DNA of 64,000 bases from Yoonia maricola (GTDB lineage: Bacteria > Pseudomonadota > Alphaproteobacteria > Rhodobacterales > Rhodobacteraceae), in assembly GCF_002797915.1 (NCBI RefSeq), contig NZ_PGTY01000001.1, forward strand, positions 248,001 through 312,000, written 5' to 3'. Positions 52,691 to 62,425 of the stretch are shown here, in pieces. The translations under genes and the position numbers were made by a program. Under the pieces are notes generated by a model. That model was not told the origin of the DNA. It worked only from the letters and a program-made list of their open reading frames with translations, and searched no databases. The first letter of the stretch is position 1. Each line of letters begins with the position of its first letter.

Positions 52691-52717
52691 GTTCACCTTT
52701 TGGACCAAAAGGTGAAC
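52691..52717 (-). promoter_or_regulatory. inverted repeat covering the radA ribosome site
   Basis: On the coding strand GTTCACCTTTTGG pairs perfectly with CCAAAAGGTGAAC around one base. The second arm contains the AAAAGGTGA ribosome site and ends at the ATG. It could lower radA translation or mark the end of the pqiA transcript; there is no T-run, which argues against a simple terminator. Confidence 0.55.
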
Positions 52718-52732
52718 GTTGGCAATGATCGG

Positions 52733-53179
52733 TTAGGCTTTTGCCTTGGACTGTGGGGTCAGGGCAGAGATCACGATAGATGCGAGGATGCAGGCTGTGA
52801 ACATATAAAGCCCCCAACCCGTTTCGACCTTGCCGATGCCAACGCCTTTGAAAACAACGATGTAGAGGGCGATCAGGAACACATCGGCCATTGCCAGCTT
52901 GCCAATCCATGACAGAACGGGAAGCGTTTTGTCTTTGAGCAGGTTGAAGTGCACCAGCGCGAGGCCAATCGTCTTAAGATAAGGCGCAAACAATGCAAAG
53001 GCGGTAACAAGTAGCGCCAGCGCCACATCGCTGTCCCACAGCGCCTGCATGCCGGAGATCACACTGATCTCGCTCAGCCCAAAAATCGGGAGCAAGCCCG
53101 CCCGCATGAGCGGCGCAAACCAAGCGATTGGGAAAAGGATCAGAAGAGCAAGATTGGCGATGCGCAGAACGTTTAACAT
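52733..53179 (-). CDS. pqiA: paraquat-inducible protein A-like membrane protein
   Basis: A 148-residue, four-helix membrane protein (IANLALLILFPIAWFAPLM; VALALLVTAFALFAPYLKTI; ADVFLIALYIVVFKGVGIG; YMFTACILASIVISALTPQ) with the PqiA loop KDKTLPVLSWIGKLAMADVF. It is a single PqiA domain, shorter than E. coli PqiA, which has two. The partner PqiB (MCE) gene is not visible. PqiA-PqiB proteins are tied to lipid transport in the envelope. Located between alr and radA. Confidence 0.85.
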   Translation of the reverse strand: MLNVLRIANLALLILFPIAWFAPLMRAGLLPIFGLSEISVISGMQALWDSDVALALLVTAFALFAPYLKTIGLALVHFNLLKDKTLPVLSWIGKLAMADVFLIALYIVVFKGVGIGKVETGWGLYMFTACILASIVISALTPQSKAKA

Positions 53180-53236
53180 AAGAAACCCGTTTAAATTCTG
53201 ATGTTTAGATAGGGAAGTTCAGATCAGATGACAAGA

Positions 53237-54274
53237 TTACTTGCCAAATGTCTTGCGATTATAGCGCGCGCCAAGCTGGGTGAGCACCTCGTATCCGATT
53301 GTGTTCGCCACCCTTGCCAGATCATCCACGTTTTGCTGTGGGCCGATCAGGGTCAGCTTCTTTGGCGTCTCAGTCAGCTCGGTGACATCAATCGTCAGCA
53401 GGTCCATAGACACACGCCCCACCAACGGGCACGGTGTGTCACCGTGATAGAGCGTCGCCTTGTCCGATAGAATGCGCGTGATCCCATCGGCATAGCCTGC
53501 CGATACCGTTGCAATACGGGATGCGCGGTTTGCCTGCCATACGTTGCCATAGCCTACGACTTCGCCCTCCGCCACGTCACGCACCTGCACGACAGGCAAG
53601 TCCAGTTCGATCACCGGGCTGGCCTGATCAAAAGGAAGACCGCCATAAAGACCAATGCCGGGGCGGGTCAGGTCAAAGTGATACTCAGGACCCAAAAGCA
53701 CACCACCGGTCGCGGCCAGTGAACGTGGTACCTGAATACCATCGGTCATCTTTTTAAACTGCGCGAGTTGATAAGGGTTCATCGGGTGATCCGGTTCATC
53801 CGCACAAGCCAGATGCGACATGACCAAACGCGGTTTTTGCGCCAGTGCCAGTTCGGCCACCGCAGCCCATTCGTCAATTTCCATGCCGAGACGGTTCATG
53901 CCGGTATCAAGCTGGATGCCAAAGGGATGGCCCGGCAACGTCTCAAGATGATGGGTCAACTGTTCAACCGAGTTGAGCATCGGCGTCAGACCCAATTCGC
54001 GGATCAGATCGGTATCGCCTTGCATATGCCCCGAAAACACACTGATTTCAGGCTTTGGTCCCAGTTCTTCGCGGATCGCGGCGGCCTCTTCGGCCATCGC
54101 GACAAAGAACTGCCGCACACCGGCTTTGAACAGGGCCTTGGCCACATTCGCGGCCCCCAAGCCATAGCCATTGGCCTTTACAACCGCGGCAGTCTTGCAA
54201 TCGGTCATGGCATCCAATGCGCGCCAGTTGGCGACGACAGCATCAAGGTCAATAATCAGGCGTCCGGTACTCAT
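53237..54274 (-). CDS. alr: alanine racemase
   Basis: 345 residues starting at ATG 54274 ([20 protein letters not shown]). The PLP lysine is in [39 protein letters not shown] and [19 protein letters not shown] belong to the barrel; the C-terminal domain shows [20 protein letters not shown], and the catalytic Tyr is in [10 protein letters not shown]. It makes D-alanine for peptidoglycan. The longer frame to 54322 has no ribosome site. Confidence 0.95.
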   Translation of the reverse strand: MSTGRLIIDLDAVVANWRALDAMTDCKTAAVVKANGYGLGAANVAKALFKAGVRQFFVAMAEEAAAIREELGPKPEISVFSGHMQGDTDLIRELGLTPMLNSVEQLTHHLETLPGHPFGIQLDTGMNRLGMEIDEWAAVAELALAQKPRLVMSHLACADEPDHPMNPYQLAQFKKMTDGIQVPRSLAATGGVLLGPEYHFDLTRPGIGLYGGLPFDQASPVIELDLPVVQVRDVAEGEVVGYGNVWQANRASRIATVSAGYADGITRILSDKATLYHGDTPCPLVGRVSMDLLTIDVTELTETPKKLTLIGPQQNVDDLARVANTIGYEVLTQLGARYNRKTFGK

Positions 54275-54392
54275 GCCGACCTTTTGGCAGGGGCGATGAG
54301 GCGGGGCAAGAGTTTTGCGCATGCATTGCCATCAAGACGGTTATTCCAGCGAGTAGGGATTGTGTTCCAGATGTGATCCGCGACGCTGATCT

Positions 54393-55385
54393 CTAGTGCG
54401 GTTTTGAGTTTCCTTCTTCCGACCGCTCAAGGATCGTTTCAATCTCGGTCATCTGTGCCGGTGTGAGTGCCCCATGATCTAATGCACCACATAAATCATG
54501 CACTTGTTCTGGCGTTCGAAAGCCCGGAATAGGCATTGCATTTGGTGTACGTGCCCAAAGCCACGCAATCGCCCCTTGCGCGAGGCTCCGCCCGTCGGAC
54601 ATGAGTGTTTCGCGCACAGCGTTAAGCTGCGCGATGTATGCGTCCGTAATTTTACCGTCCTTGAAATAGTCCTGCCATCCGGGGTTGCTGCCGCGAATTT
54701 CATCTTTGCTGAACGTGGTATTGGCATCGTATCTGCCGCCCAAAACACCCATCGCAAGGGGGGAGCGGATGAGGGAGAGTTGATTGGTCTCTTCCACAGT
54801 CCTGACCATTTGTGTGGCGGGCAGAAAGACGTTCATCGCATGTTCAACGGTTGTAAAGCCGGGGTGATCAGCAAAGGCACGCAGGCTGTCCGAGAAATCG
54901 GTGGACCATCCATAAGCGCCAATGATCCCATCGTCATAAAGCCCGGCCAGCATATCAAAGGTCGGCCGCGCGTCCTCGACAGCCAATTCGTTGTTATGGT
55001 GCAGCACCATATCAATCCGGTCGCGGCCCAGCCGCTTGCGCGATGCATCAATGGATTTTCGAATGATTTCGGGATCGTTGATTTGGGCGATAAGCTGTTT
55101 TGTTTCAGTGTCGATGTCCCACCCGATCTTTGTCGCGATGGCGATGTTCGGATGGGCTTTCAGTGCCGCACCCAACACGACCTCTGAATGTCCACAGCCG
55201 TAGGCTTGCGCCGTGTCGAAATGCTTGATGCCATGCTCAAGTGCTGCGGCAACAGCCGCTTTGGAAACATTGTCGTCAACCTCGCCCCAGCCAACGGCGC
55301 GGTCTTCCATGAAGAAAGGCCCGCCAATAGCCCAGCAGCCAAGGCCGAGGGTTGGTTTTGTTGGGATATGTTTGAAATCAGCCAT
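54393..55385 (-). CDS. aldo/keto reductase
   Basis: A 330-residue NADPH-dependent oxidoreductase of the AKR fold. The catalytic tetrad is visible: Asp and Tyr in HFDTAQAYGCGHSEVVLGAA, Lys in IAIATKIGWD, His in IDMVLHHNNELA; the cofactor region has SLIRSPLAMGVLGGRYD and AIAWLWARTPNAMPIPGFRT. The substrate is not known. Its start overlaps the stop of the MerR-type regulator by eight bases, so the regulator likely controls both. One or two C-terminal codons lie past the domain. Confidence 0.88.
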   Translation of the reverse strand: MADFKHIPTKPTLGLGCWAIGGPFFMEDRAVGWGEVDDNVSKAAVAAALEHGIKHFDTAQAYGCGHSEVVLGAALKAHPNIAIATKIGWDIDTETKQLIAQINDPEIIRKSIDASRKRLGRDRIDMVLHHNNELAVEDARPTFDMLAGLYDDGIIGAYGWSTDFSDSLRAFADHPGFTTVEHAMNVFLPATQMVRTVEETNQLSLIRSPLAMGVLGGRYDANTTFSKDEIRGSNPGWQDYFKDGKITDAYIAQLNAVRETLMSDGRSLAQGAIAWLWARTPNAMPIPGFRTPEQVHDLCGALDHGALTPAQMTEIETILERSEEGNSKPH

Positions 55386-55755
55386 CTGAGACCTCCAATG
55401 ATGTGCGATACATACTGATTTTGTGGTCGAGGAAATGCTTGCAGGCTTTCAGTTCTGCTTCGCGATGGGCAAGGGTAACGGCATGCCGTTCAAGTACACC
55501 CAAACGCAAGGCACGTTGGTCAGGTTCATTGCAGTCGGGCGCATGGGCCGACACTGCAAAGCGTTTGACTTCGTCTAGCGGCATCCCCGTGGCGCGTAGC
55601 CTTTCAAGGGTGGTGAGCCAGTTGATGTCATCGCCGCTGAACACGCGCCATCCGCGCGCGTCCCGCTGGATGGGGGCCAACATGCCCGACTTCTCGTAGA
55701 ACCGAATGGTGTCCTGAGTCAGCCCTGACCGGGCGGCAGCTTCTTTGATTCGCAT
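55378..55755 (-). CDS. MerR family transcriptional regulator
   Basis: 125 residues from the ATG at 55755 (MRIKEAAARSGLTQDTIRFY), which has GGAGGA in front. The MerR helix-turn-helix and wing are TQDTIRFYEKSGMLAPIQRD and GWRVFSGDDINWLTTLERLR. The helical dimer region HAPDCNEPDQRALRLGVLER follows. It has one Cys (DCNE) and another in LKACKHF, so metal sensing is possible but not the usual Cys pattern. A MerR-type promoter lies directly upstream. It controls probably itself and the aldo/keto reductase. Confidence 0.88.
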   Translation of the reverse strand: MRIKEAAARSGLTQDTIRFYEKSGMLAPIQRDARGWRVFSGDDINWLTTLERLRATGMPLDEVKRFAVSAHAPDCNEPDQRALRLGVLERHAVTLAHREAELKACKHFLDHKISMYRTSLEVSDG

Positions 55756-55778
55756 CGCGCATTCCTCCGATGGCCAAC

Positions 55779-55809
55779 GAGTTAGCCTATTGGAGTCACT
55801 CCAAGTCAA
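55779..55809 (-). promoter_or_regulatory. MerR-type promoter with 19-bp spacer and dyad
   Basis: On the minus strand TTGACT (55809-55804) and TAACTC (55784-55779) are 19 bases apart, longer than the standard 17. Between them is the perfect dyad TTGGAGTCACTCCAA (55790-55804). Both traits are typical for MerR-family targets. It lies 24 bases before the regulator start codon, so autoregulation is likely. Confidence 0.75.
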
Positions 55810-55818
55810 GCAATGGTT

Positions 55819-57306
55819 TTAGAATTGCTGCTCGTCGCCTTGCTGCCACGGCTTTACCAGATTGCCGAAGCGGGTGAATTCGGCCACGAAGGACAACTCC
55901 ACCGTCCCGATTGGGCCGTGACGCTGTTTGCCCACAATGACTTCGGCCTTGCCATGCAGGCTCGACATCTTTTCCTGCCATGCAGCGATGGCTTCCATGT
56001 TGTGATCTTCAGGCTTTTCGCGCTCCACGTAGTATTCGCCACGATAAACGAACATGACCACATCAGCGTCTTGCTCGATCGACCCGGATTCGCGCAGGTC
56101 TGATAGCTGCGGACGCTTATCTTCACGGTTTTCGACCTGACGCGAAAGCTGCGACAGTGCGATGACCGGTATGTTCAACTCTTTCGCAATAGCCTTGAGC
56201 CCCATCGAAATTTCACCGATCTCCTGCACCCGGTTCTCTGAGGTGCCGCGCACAAGCTGCAAATAGTCCACGATCAGCACATCCAACCCATGCGTCCGTT
56301 TCAGGCGGCGGGCGCGGGCGGCCAGTTGCGAGATCGGAATTGCGGCAGTGTCGTCAATGTAGAGCGGGCAGGACTCAAGCTGCTTCGCGGCATCGACAAA
56401 GCGGCGGAATTCGCTTTCGGTCATGTCGCCTTGGCGGATTTTGTGGGACGAAATCTCGGAAGCTTCTGCGAGGATACGGCCCGCCAACTGCTCCGCACTC
56501 ATCTCAAGCGAGAAGAAACCAACCACGCCGCCATCAACGGCGCCTTCGCTGCCGTCCTGCAACTGCCCTTTGCGGTAGGCCTTGGCGATATTGAACGCAA
56601 TGTTCGTCGCAAGCGAGGTTTTTCCCATCGACGGACGCCCCGCAAGGATCAGAAGGTCGGACTTATGCAAACCACCCAGTTTCTTATCCATATCCGTCAG
56701 GCCAGTGGAAATCCCGGCCAGCCCACCATCGCGCTGATAGGCGGTGTTGGCGACGTTAACGGCCTCGGTCACGGCAGCGAGGAAGGATTGGAACCCTTTC
56801 TCGGACACACCCTGTTCAGCTAGCGTGTAAAGCGCCTGTTCGGCCTCTACGATCTGTTCCTTCGGTTCATGTTCGACATCGACCTTGCCCGCCTTGTCGG
56901 TGATGTCGCGGCCCAGTTTGATTAGTTCGCGCCGCGTCGCCAGATCATAGATCATCTGGGCATAATCACGGGCGGCAAAAGCTGAAATCGCCGCACCGGC
57001 AAGGCGGGCGAGGTAGGGTGGACCGCCCAGTTCTTTCAGACCTTCATCGTCTTCCATAAAGGTCTTCAGCGTGACCGGGCTAGCCAGCATGTTGCGCCCG
57101 ATCCGGCTGGCCGCTGTCTCAAAGATGCGCGCATGTACGGGGTCGTAGAAATGCTTTGGGCCAATGATCGAGGCCACCCGATCAAACACATCGTTATTCG
57201 TCAGAATGGCACCCAAAAGCTGCTGCTCAGCTTCAATAGAATGCGGCATCAGATCGGCGTCGGCCTCTTCGACGCCGGTCGCGTTAAAAGTTGTTAGTTC
57301 GTTCAT
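55819..57306 (-). CDS. dnaB: replicative DNA helicase
   Basis: A 495-residue hexameric helicase. The N-terminal primase-binding domain (PHSIEAEQQLLGAILTNNDV), linker, and RecA-like core with Walker A LLILAGRPSMGKTSLATNIA, VDYLQLVRG, VIALSQLSRQVENREDKRPQ and LSDLRESGSIEQDADVVMFV are all present. It unwinds DNA at the replication fork. The MerR/AKR genes lie downstream with separate control, as their promoter begins ten bases past the dnaB end. Confidence 0.97.
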   Translation of the reverse strand: MNELTTFNATGVEEADADLMPHSIEAEQQLLGAILTNNDVFDRVASIIGPKHFYDPVHARIFETAASRIGRNMLASPVTLKTFMEDDEGLKELGGPPYLARLAGAAISAFAARDYAQMIYDLATRRELIKLGRDITDKAGKVDVEHEPKEQIVEAEQALYTLAEQGVSEKGFQSFLAAVTEAVNVANTAYQRDGGLAGISTGLTDMDKKLGGLHKSDLLILAGRPSMGKTSLATNIAFNIAKAYRKGQLQDGSEGAVDGGVVGFFSLEMSAEQLAGRILAEASEISSHKIRQGDMTESEFRRFVDAAKQLESCPLYIDDTAAIPISQLAARARRLKRTHGLDVLIVDYLQLVRGTSENRVQEIGEISMGLKAIAKELNIPVIALSQLSRQVENREDKRPQLSDLRESGSIEQDADVVMFVYRGEYYVEREKPEDHNMEAIAAWQEKMSSLHGKAEVIVGKQRHGPIGTVELSFVAEFTRFGNLVKPWQQGDEQQF

Positions 57307-57519
57307 TTTTGCTCACCTGTTCCCCGTGTCGTCCTATCAGTCGCCCTGCGGCTGTGGCCATCTGGAAATGATCGGGGATACCCTGCGGGATAAACCTGTG
57401 GACAACATGCGATAGATTTTAAACATACCGTAAATAGTGCCGTAACGCAAAAAGAACACAATATGCGCGATTGTTTGGCGATTCTCAGCAAGTGTTCTCT
57501 GAAAGACCGTGGATAAGTT

Positions 57520-58188
57520 TTATGCTGGCGCCCATCCGGCGGGATCATGCAGGTAAGCTTCAACCGCGCTGAGCGTCGCCGTATCATATGCGCCACGCGC
57601 CTTGGCCTCGGCCAGAACGTCCCACCATGTGCACAGGCTGATCAATTGCACACCATGATCGCTCAGCGTCTTTTCCACGCCATCAAAAATGCCGTAGTAG
57701 AAAATCACCGCCGTTGCTGAACAGGTCGCCCCGGTTTCGCGGATCGCGTCGACGAAGGATAGTTTAGAGCCGCCGTCGGTGGTCAGGTCTTCCACCAAAA
57801 TCACGCGTTGGCCTTCGGTCATCACCCCTTCGATGCGGGCATTGCGGCCATAACCTTTGGGTTTTTTGCGCACATAGGTCATTGGCAGTGCAAGCCGCTC
57901 TGCGATCATTGCGCCAAAGGGTATGCCTGCCGTCTCACCACCTGCGACATTGTCAAATGCCTCAAACCCTGCCTCGCGCATGATGGACACGGCCATGAAG
58001 TCCATCAGGGTGGCGCGGATACGTGGGAAGGAAATCAGCTTGCGGCAATCCACATAGGTAGGTGCCTGCTTGCCAGAGGCATGGGTGAAGGGCTCGGTCG
58101 CATTAAAGTCAATCGCGCCGATTTCAATCAGCATACCAGCGGTCAGGCGGGATATCTCTTCTTTGGTTGGGAATGAGGTAGGGATCAT
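57520..58188 (-). CDS. pyrE: orotate phosphoribosyltransferase
   Basis: 222 residues from the ATG at 58188 ([20 protein letters not shown]); the frame is open further upstream but would come near pyrC. The PRPP-binding motif is [20 protein letters not shown]; the substrate loop is [40 protein letters not shown] is the N-terminal hood. It makes orotidine monophosphate in pyrimidine synthesis. Lies 49 bases after pyrC on the same strand. Confidence 0.96.
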   Translation of the reverse strand: MIPTSFPTKEEISRLTAGMLIEIGAIDFNATEPFTHASGKQAPTYVDCRKLISFPRIRATLMDFMAVSIMREAGFEAFDNVAGGETAGIPFGAMIAERLALPMTYVRKKPKGYGRNARIEGVMTEGQRVILVEDLTTDGGSKLSFVDAIRETGATCSATAVIFYYGIFDGVEKTLSDHGVQLISLCTWWDVLAEAKARGAYDTATLSAVEAYLHDPAGWAPA

Positions 58189-58237
58189 AGCAGGGGCCTT
58201 TATCTTCTTATGTTCCAAAATATCTCCGCCGGGTGCA

Positions 58238-59290
58238 TCACTCCTCGACACGCCAATGCAGATCAAACCCCGGATCAAACACAGTGACTGGGCCATCCCC
58301 GGTTTCTATTTGCTCAGGATATGTGACAGGGGCGCCTTTGGTCAGCGTGATCGTCTCTTCGTTCGGAGGTAGACCATAGAAGCGTGGCCCATTGAGAGAT
58401 GTGAAATCTTCCAGTTTGGTTATTCGGCCTGCGGCGTCAAACACCTCAGCGAGGCAGGACATGGTATTGGGCGCCGTAAAGATCCCCGCACAGCCGCAGG
58501 CCTGCAGTTTCAAAGGGTCCGTATGTGGCGCACTGTCTGTCCCAAGAAAGAACCGCTTATCGCCAGAGACAGCGGCTTGTACCAAGGCCACCCGGTGCGC
58601 TTCGCGTTTTGCGACAGGCAGGCAATAGAAATGCGGCTTGATCCCACCAGCCAGTATATGATTGCGGTTGATGATCAGGTGATGGGTCGTGATCGTTGCG
58701 GCCATATTTTTATGGCTGTCGCGAACGTAATCAACCGCATTCTGGGTTGTGACATGTTCCATCACGATTTTCAGATCAGGGACTTTCTTGCGCAGCGGCT
58801 TGAGGACCTTCTCAATAAAGACGGCTTCGCGATCGAAGATATCAATCTGACTATCCGTGACCTCACCGTGCACACAAAGCGGCATCCCGATCTCGGCCAT
58901 GACTTCAAGGACCGGACGCACCTTTTCGAAGTCGCGCACACCTGAGGCCGAATTCGTCGTAGCCCCGGCAGGGTAAAGCTTAACCGCAGTCGCAATCGCG
59001 TCCGCATGGGCGGCGCGCACGTCTTCGGGGTCGGTCGCCTCGGTCAGGTAGAGCGTCATCAAGGGGGTGAAACGGGCACCCTCAGGCACCGCCGCCATGA
59101 TCCGCGTGCGATAGGCTACGGCCTGTTCAGCCGTCACAACCGGCGGCACCAGATTGGGCATGATGATGGCGCGGGCGAAATGGCGTGTTGTTTCTGGCAG
59201 CACAGCCTTTAACATTTCGCCATCACGCAGATGTAAATGCCAATCATCAGGGCGGCGTATGGTCAGGCTGGTCAAATGTTTATCAGGCAT
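58238..59290 (-). CDS. pyrC: dihydroorotase
   Basis: A 350-residue zinc hydrolase of the class II (short) type. The metal-binding H-x-H is in [20 protein letters not shown], the carboxylated Lys in [17 protein letters not shown], and later His residues in [14 protein letters not shown] and [32 protein letters not shown] carries the catalytic Asp. It closes the dihydroorotate ring. Forms a pyrC-pyrE unit. Confidence 0.96.
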   Translation of the reverse strand: MPDKHLTSLTIRRPDDWHLHLRDGEMLKAVLPETTRHFARAIIMPNLVPPVVTAEQAVAYRTRIMAAVPEGARFTPLMTLYLTEATDPEDVRAAHADAIATAVKLYPAGATTNSASGVRDFEKVRPVLEVMAEIGMPLCVHGEVTDSQIDIFDREAVFIEKVLKPLRKKVPDLKIVMEHVTTQNAVDYVRDSHKNMAATITTHHLIINRNHILAGGIKPHFYCLPVAKREAHRVALVQAAVSGDKRFFLGTDSAPHTDPLKLQACGCAGIFTAPNTMSCLAEVFDAAGRITKLEDFTSLNGPRFYGLPPNEETITLTKGAPVTYPEQIETGDGPVTVFDPGFDLHWRVEE

Positions 59291-59410
59291 GACGCCGGAT
59301 TACACCGTTGCGCAGATAGACGCCATAGGGCTTTGATAATTCTCCTTGTGGATAAAGGCGCATTTCTTGATATTTTGGACCAAGCCGATGGACTTAAGGA
59401 GTAACATCAC

Positions 59411-59698
59411 ATGCTGGGATTTTTAATCGCTGCTGCCGCTGGTTTTTTGACACCACAGCTTGAAGGGCCAGTGGCAGGGCCGATTGCGAAAGCGCTTGAG
59501 GGGTATTTCCCCATTGCCGCGCATGAACGCCGCGTGATCGCTTTCATGGTGGCCTTACTTGCCGCAGCCATTCTGGCAGCCGCTTTTGACAGCGGGTCGG
59601 TCTTTGGGATCATTATCGGCGCAATCCTGGGGTATTTTGGTAAGCGCATCTTTGATGTGCTAAAAAAGGCGATCGACGGCAAGCGCGACGCAAGCTGA
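59411..59698 (+). CDS. small membrane protein, unknown function
   Basis: A 95-residue protein with TAAGGAG as ribosome site. Hydrophobic stretches are MLGFLIAAAAGFLTPQLEGP, VIAFMVALLAAAILAAAFDS and VFGIIIGAILGYFGKRIFDV; the end is basic. Conserved form in Rhodobacterales as far as I recall, without a known role. Alone in its transcript with a DUF1127 gene 110 bases on. Confidence 0.65.
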   Translation: MLGFLIAAAAGFLTPQLEGPVAGPIAKALEGYFPIAAHERRVIAFMVALLAAAILAAAFDSGSVFGIIIGAILGYFGKRIFDVLKKAIDGKRDAS

Positions 59699-59713
59699 CC
59701 TAGGCCATGCATT

Positions 59714-59736
59714 TGCTGCATCGCGGCAATGCAGCA
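59714..59736. other. 8-bp hairpin after the small membrane gene
   Basis: TGCTGCAT at 59714-59721 pairs with ATGCAGCA at 59729-59736 around a seven-base loop. It lies 16 bases after the small membrane gene. There is no T-run directly after, so a terminator role is uncertain. Confidence 0.35.
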
Positions 59737-59808
59737 TTGGTGGTTTTCGTTACGGGTCGGGTGGTTAAATCTTGGGTCAGTAAACCGAAAACTGACAGGA
59801 CCGCCAAA

Positions 59809-60018
59809 ATGGCCTTTTACACTGATACTATTGATTTTACCGCCAGGCCTGCGTTTAGCAACGCTATCCGGGGCTTTTTTACCCGCATCATCGCAGCACA
59901 AAACCGATCCATTGATGTGGAGCGGATGCAAGACCTCAGCGACGCTGAACTCGCGCAGATGGGCCTGACACGCGATGGGATCGTGCGCCACGTATACCGC
60001 GACATCTATTACGTGTGA
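59809..60018 (+). CDS. DUF1127 (YjiS-like) protein
   Basis: A 69-residue protein from the ATG at 59809 (MAFYTDTIDFTARPAFSNAI), preceded by ACAGGA. The DUF1127 pattern is seen in RSIDVERMQDLSDAELAQMG and LTRDGIVRHVYRDIYYV. These small Arg-rich proteins are abundant in alphaproteobacteria and affect stress, RNA turnover or phosphate responses in some. A longer frame back to 59707 has no ribosome site. It converges with the next gene and the ends overlap by ten bases. Confidence 0.82.
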   Translation: MAFYTDTIDFTARPAFSNAIRGFFTRIIAAQNRSIDVERMQDLSDAELAQMGLTRDGIVRHVYRDIYYV

Positions 60019-60947
60019 ATGTCCTGGGTGGGGCTCAGTTCTTCATACTTGTCGACGAAGAACGCCTTATGGCCCCGCTTGATCATATATGCGCAGATAA
60101 TGCGCGCCAAACGCGGGTGGCCGGTGATAATAAGCCGTCGCACCAGTGCCCGCACATAGGTCGGATCATAGCGCCGCGCGCGCAAAAGCTGTAGGAACCG
60201 ACGCCGATCCAGCGTGCCGTCCATCGCCAGCTTGATCAAGACGTCATGGATACCCATCCGGTCAAAGGCCTGATCCAGATCATCCCCCAAAAGCGGGCAG
60301 GGTAAGGCTGTTACATGCGACTTGCGGAACAAAGCTGCATGGCAGGCATCAAGCCGCTCAATCGGATCAAAGGCGATAAAGACCCGGTTTGCTCCATCAA
60401 TCATCTCTGGCGCATAGCCATAGCGGTCATTGAAGTTCGTCTTGCGCATCGGTTTGAACCGTCCATCCCAACCGGCCATTTGCGCATCAAGCGTGGCTTG
60501 CGGACGCAAAGCGATGACGGTCGCTCCAGGTGCCACGACAGAGTAAGCGGCAGCAGCATAAGACGCGCCATCACCGCCGCCATGAAAGATAATCCGTTCA
60601 AAGTTGTCAAAAAAACCTTCATCAACCATGCGGTCAAAGAAGTCATAGACATACTGATCGCGAAACCAGCTTTGCTTGAACGAAAACAATGCCAAATGAG
60701 ACCAACCATCGTGGCGCGCATAGGGAAAACCGCGCGGCTCGGCGTCGATGTTGTTCTCACGCACCGATTGGACGTTCTCGAAGGTCACCAAAAGCGCGTT
60801 GCCTGCCTCAAGAAACCCCGCACAGTGTTCCCGCCCAAGCTGTTCAAAAAAACCGTAGTCTTCGCAAACGTCATCAACCTTGGCCAGCCAGGCATTAGCG
60901 CCAAGATCCCTGAAGTTCGCATCAATGGCGAGTTGCCGGTCTTCCAT
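60009..60947 (-). CDS. conserved alpha/beta-hydrolase-like protein of Rhodobacterales
   Basis: About 312 residues from the ATG at 60947 (MEDRQLAIDANFRDLGANAW). The centre has RIIFHGGGDGASYAAAAYSV, a G-x-G-x-S-type nucleophile elbow variant, then VIALRPQATLDAQMAGWDGR and VFIAFDPIERLDACHAALF. This family is often labelled phosphoadenosine phosphosulfate reductase, but I see no PAPS-reductase Cys motif (ECGLH) or PP-loop, so that name seems wrong. The basic C-terminus (RRRFLQLLRARRYDPTYVRA) is helical. Function unknown. Confidence 0.68.
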   Translation of the reverse strand: MEDRQLAIDANFRDLGANAWLAKVDDVCEDYGFFEQLGREHCAGFLEAGNALLVTFENVQSVRENNIDAEPRGFPYARHDGWSHLALFSFKQSWFRDQYVYDFFDRMVDEGFFDNFERIIFHGGGDGASYAAAAYSVVAPGATVIALRPQATLDAQMAGWDGRFKPMRKTNFNDRYGYAPEMIDGANRVFIAFDPIERLDACHAALFRKSHVTALPCPLLGDDLDQAFDRMGIHDVLIKLAMDGTLDRRRFLQLLRARRYDPTYVRALVRRLIITGHPRLARIICAYMIKRGHKAFFVDKYEELSPTQDIHT

Positions 60948-61053
60948 ACTCTGTACTCCAAGGCCAAAGATATCTTGGCCATGTCCGAGGGAATACATAA
61001 CTTTTGAGGCAGTAACGAGGCACGAATGCCGTGTTCAATGTTGCCGATATACT

Positions 61054-62292
61054 CTAAAAGAAGGCTTGAAGCCCTGTTTGTGCACGCCCAAGGATCAATG
61101 CATGCACGTCATGCGTGCCTTCATAGGTATTCACCGTCTCAAGGTTGATCATATGGCGCATGATCTGGAAATCTTCGCTGATTCCATTGCCACCATGCAT
61201 GTCGCGTGAGCTGCGTGCGATCTCAAGCGCTTTGCCACAGTTATTCCGCTTCATAAGACTGATCATTTCAGGCGCTGCTTTGCCCTGCTCCATCAGGCGA
61301 CCCAGTTGCAGGGCTGATTGTGTGCCAAGCGCAATTTCAGTTTGCATATCCGCCAGTTTCTTTTGGAAAAGCTGGGTTTGGGCCAAAGGCTTGCCGAATT
61401 GCTTGCGATCCAATCCATATTGCCGGGCGGCGTGCCAACAGGCCTCTGCCGCACCCATCACCCCCCAACAAATGCCATAGCGTGCGCGGTTCAAGCACCC
61501 AAATGGGCCTTTCAACCCCTGCACATCCGGCAAAAGGGCATCCTCAGACACGGTGACATTGTCCATCACAATTTCACCCGTCACGGATGCGCGCAGGCTC
61601 AGCTTGCCGCCAACCTTGGGCGCGGAAAGCCCCTGCGCGCCCTTGTCGAGGATAAAGCCACGAATCTTGCCATCATGCGCGTCTGACTTGGCCCAGATGA
61701 TAAATACATCCGCAATGGGCGCATTGCTGATCCACATCTTTGATCCGTTGATCACATAGCCATCGGCGGTCTTCTTGGCCGTCGTTTTCATTCCCGCAGG
61801 GTCACTACCGGCATCAGGTTCTGTCAGGCCAAAGCAGCCGATCAGCGTACCAGCCGCTAGTCCGGGCAGGTACTTTGCGCGCTGGGCCTCACTGCCATAG
61901 GCATGGATGGGATACATCACCAAGGACGATTGCACAGACATCATTGAGCGATAACCACTGTCCACCCGCTCAATTTCGCGGGCGACAAGGCCGTAGGTGA
62001 CATAGCCTGCGCCCAGCCCGCCGTATTCTTCGGGAATGGTCAGGCCTAACAGGCCCGCAGCACCCATCTGCGCAAAAATGCCCGGATCAACGGTTTCTTC
62101 GCGGTAGGCATCAGTGACGCGGGGCTGCAAGACCTCTTGTGCAAAGGTATTGGCGGCATCACGCAGCATCCGTTCATCCTCGGAAAGCTGGTCCTCTAAC
62201 CGCAAAGGATCGGCCCAATCGAACGGCCCTAAATCCGGGCCAAAACCAGTTGCTGTGATCGGTGTCGGTGCGTTCACGGTGCTTACTCCCAT
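61054..62292 (-). CDS. gcdH: glutaryl-CoA dehydrogenase (acyl-CoA dehydrogenase family)
   Basis: A 412-residue FAD enzyme. Start at ATG 62292 ([20 protein letters not shown]). [20 protein letters not shown] and [20 protein letters not shown] are the acyl-CoA dehydrogenase signatures; the catalytic Glu is in [40 protein letters not shown] near the start is typical of GcdH rather than other family members. It turns glutaryl-CoA into crotonyl-CoA in lysine and tryptophan breakdown. No CoA-transferase neighbour is visible. Divergent from xdhC. Confidence 0.93.
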   Translation of the reverse strand: MGVSTVNAPTPITATGFGPDLGPFDWADPLRLEDQLSEDERMLRDAANTFAQEVLQPRVTDAYREETVDPGIFAQMGAAGLLGLTIPEEYGGLGAGYVTYGLVAREIERVDSGYRSMMSVQSSLVMYPIHAYGSEAQRAKYLPGLAAGTLIGCFGLTEPDAGSDPAGMKTTAKKTADGYVINGSKMWISNAPIADVFIIWAKSDAHDGKIRGFILDKGAQGLSAPKVGGKLSLRASVTGEIVMDNVTVSEDALLPDVQGLKGPFGCLNRARYGICWGVMGAAEACWHAARQYGLDRKQFGKPLAQTQLFQKKLADMQTEIALGTQSALQLGRLMEQGKAAPEMISLMKRNNCGKALEIARSSRDMHGGNGISEDFQIMRHMINLETVNTYEGTHDVHALILGRAQTGLQAFF

Positions 62293-62425
62293 GCTTTGTA
62301 TTCGAAACTAGGCCTTCTGCCGCATAGGGGCAATGGATGGCACATGAAATGCGTGACTTACGACTACGGTGCAAGCCGCAAAAAGATATGCTAGATTTAA
62401 TTTATTCACAGCAAGATGCCTTACC

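Noticed and set aside
54498-55187. 229-codon open frame on the plus strand
   Set aside because: Antisense to the aldo/keto reductase whose active-site motifs are complete; no family match.
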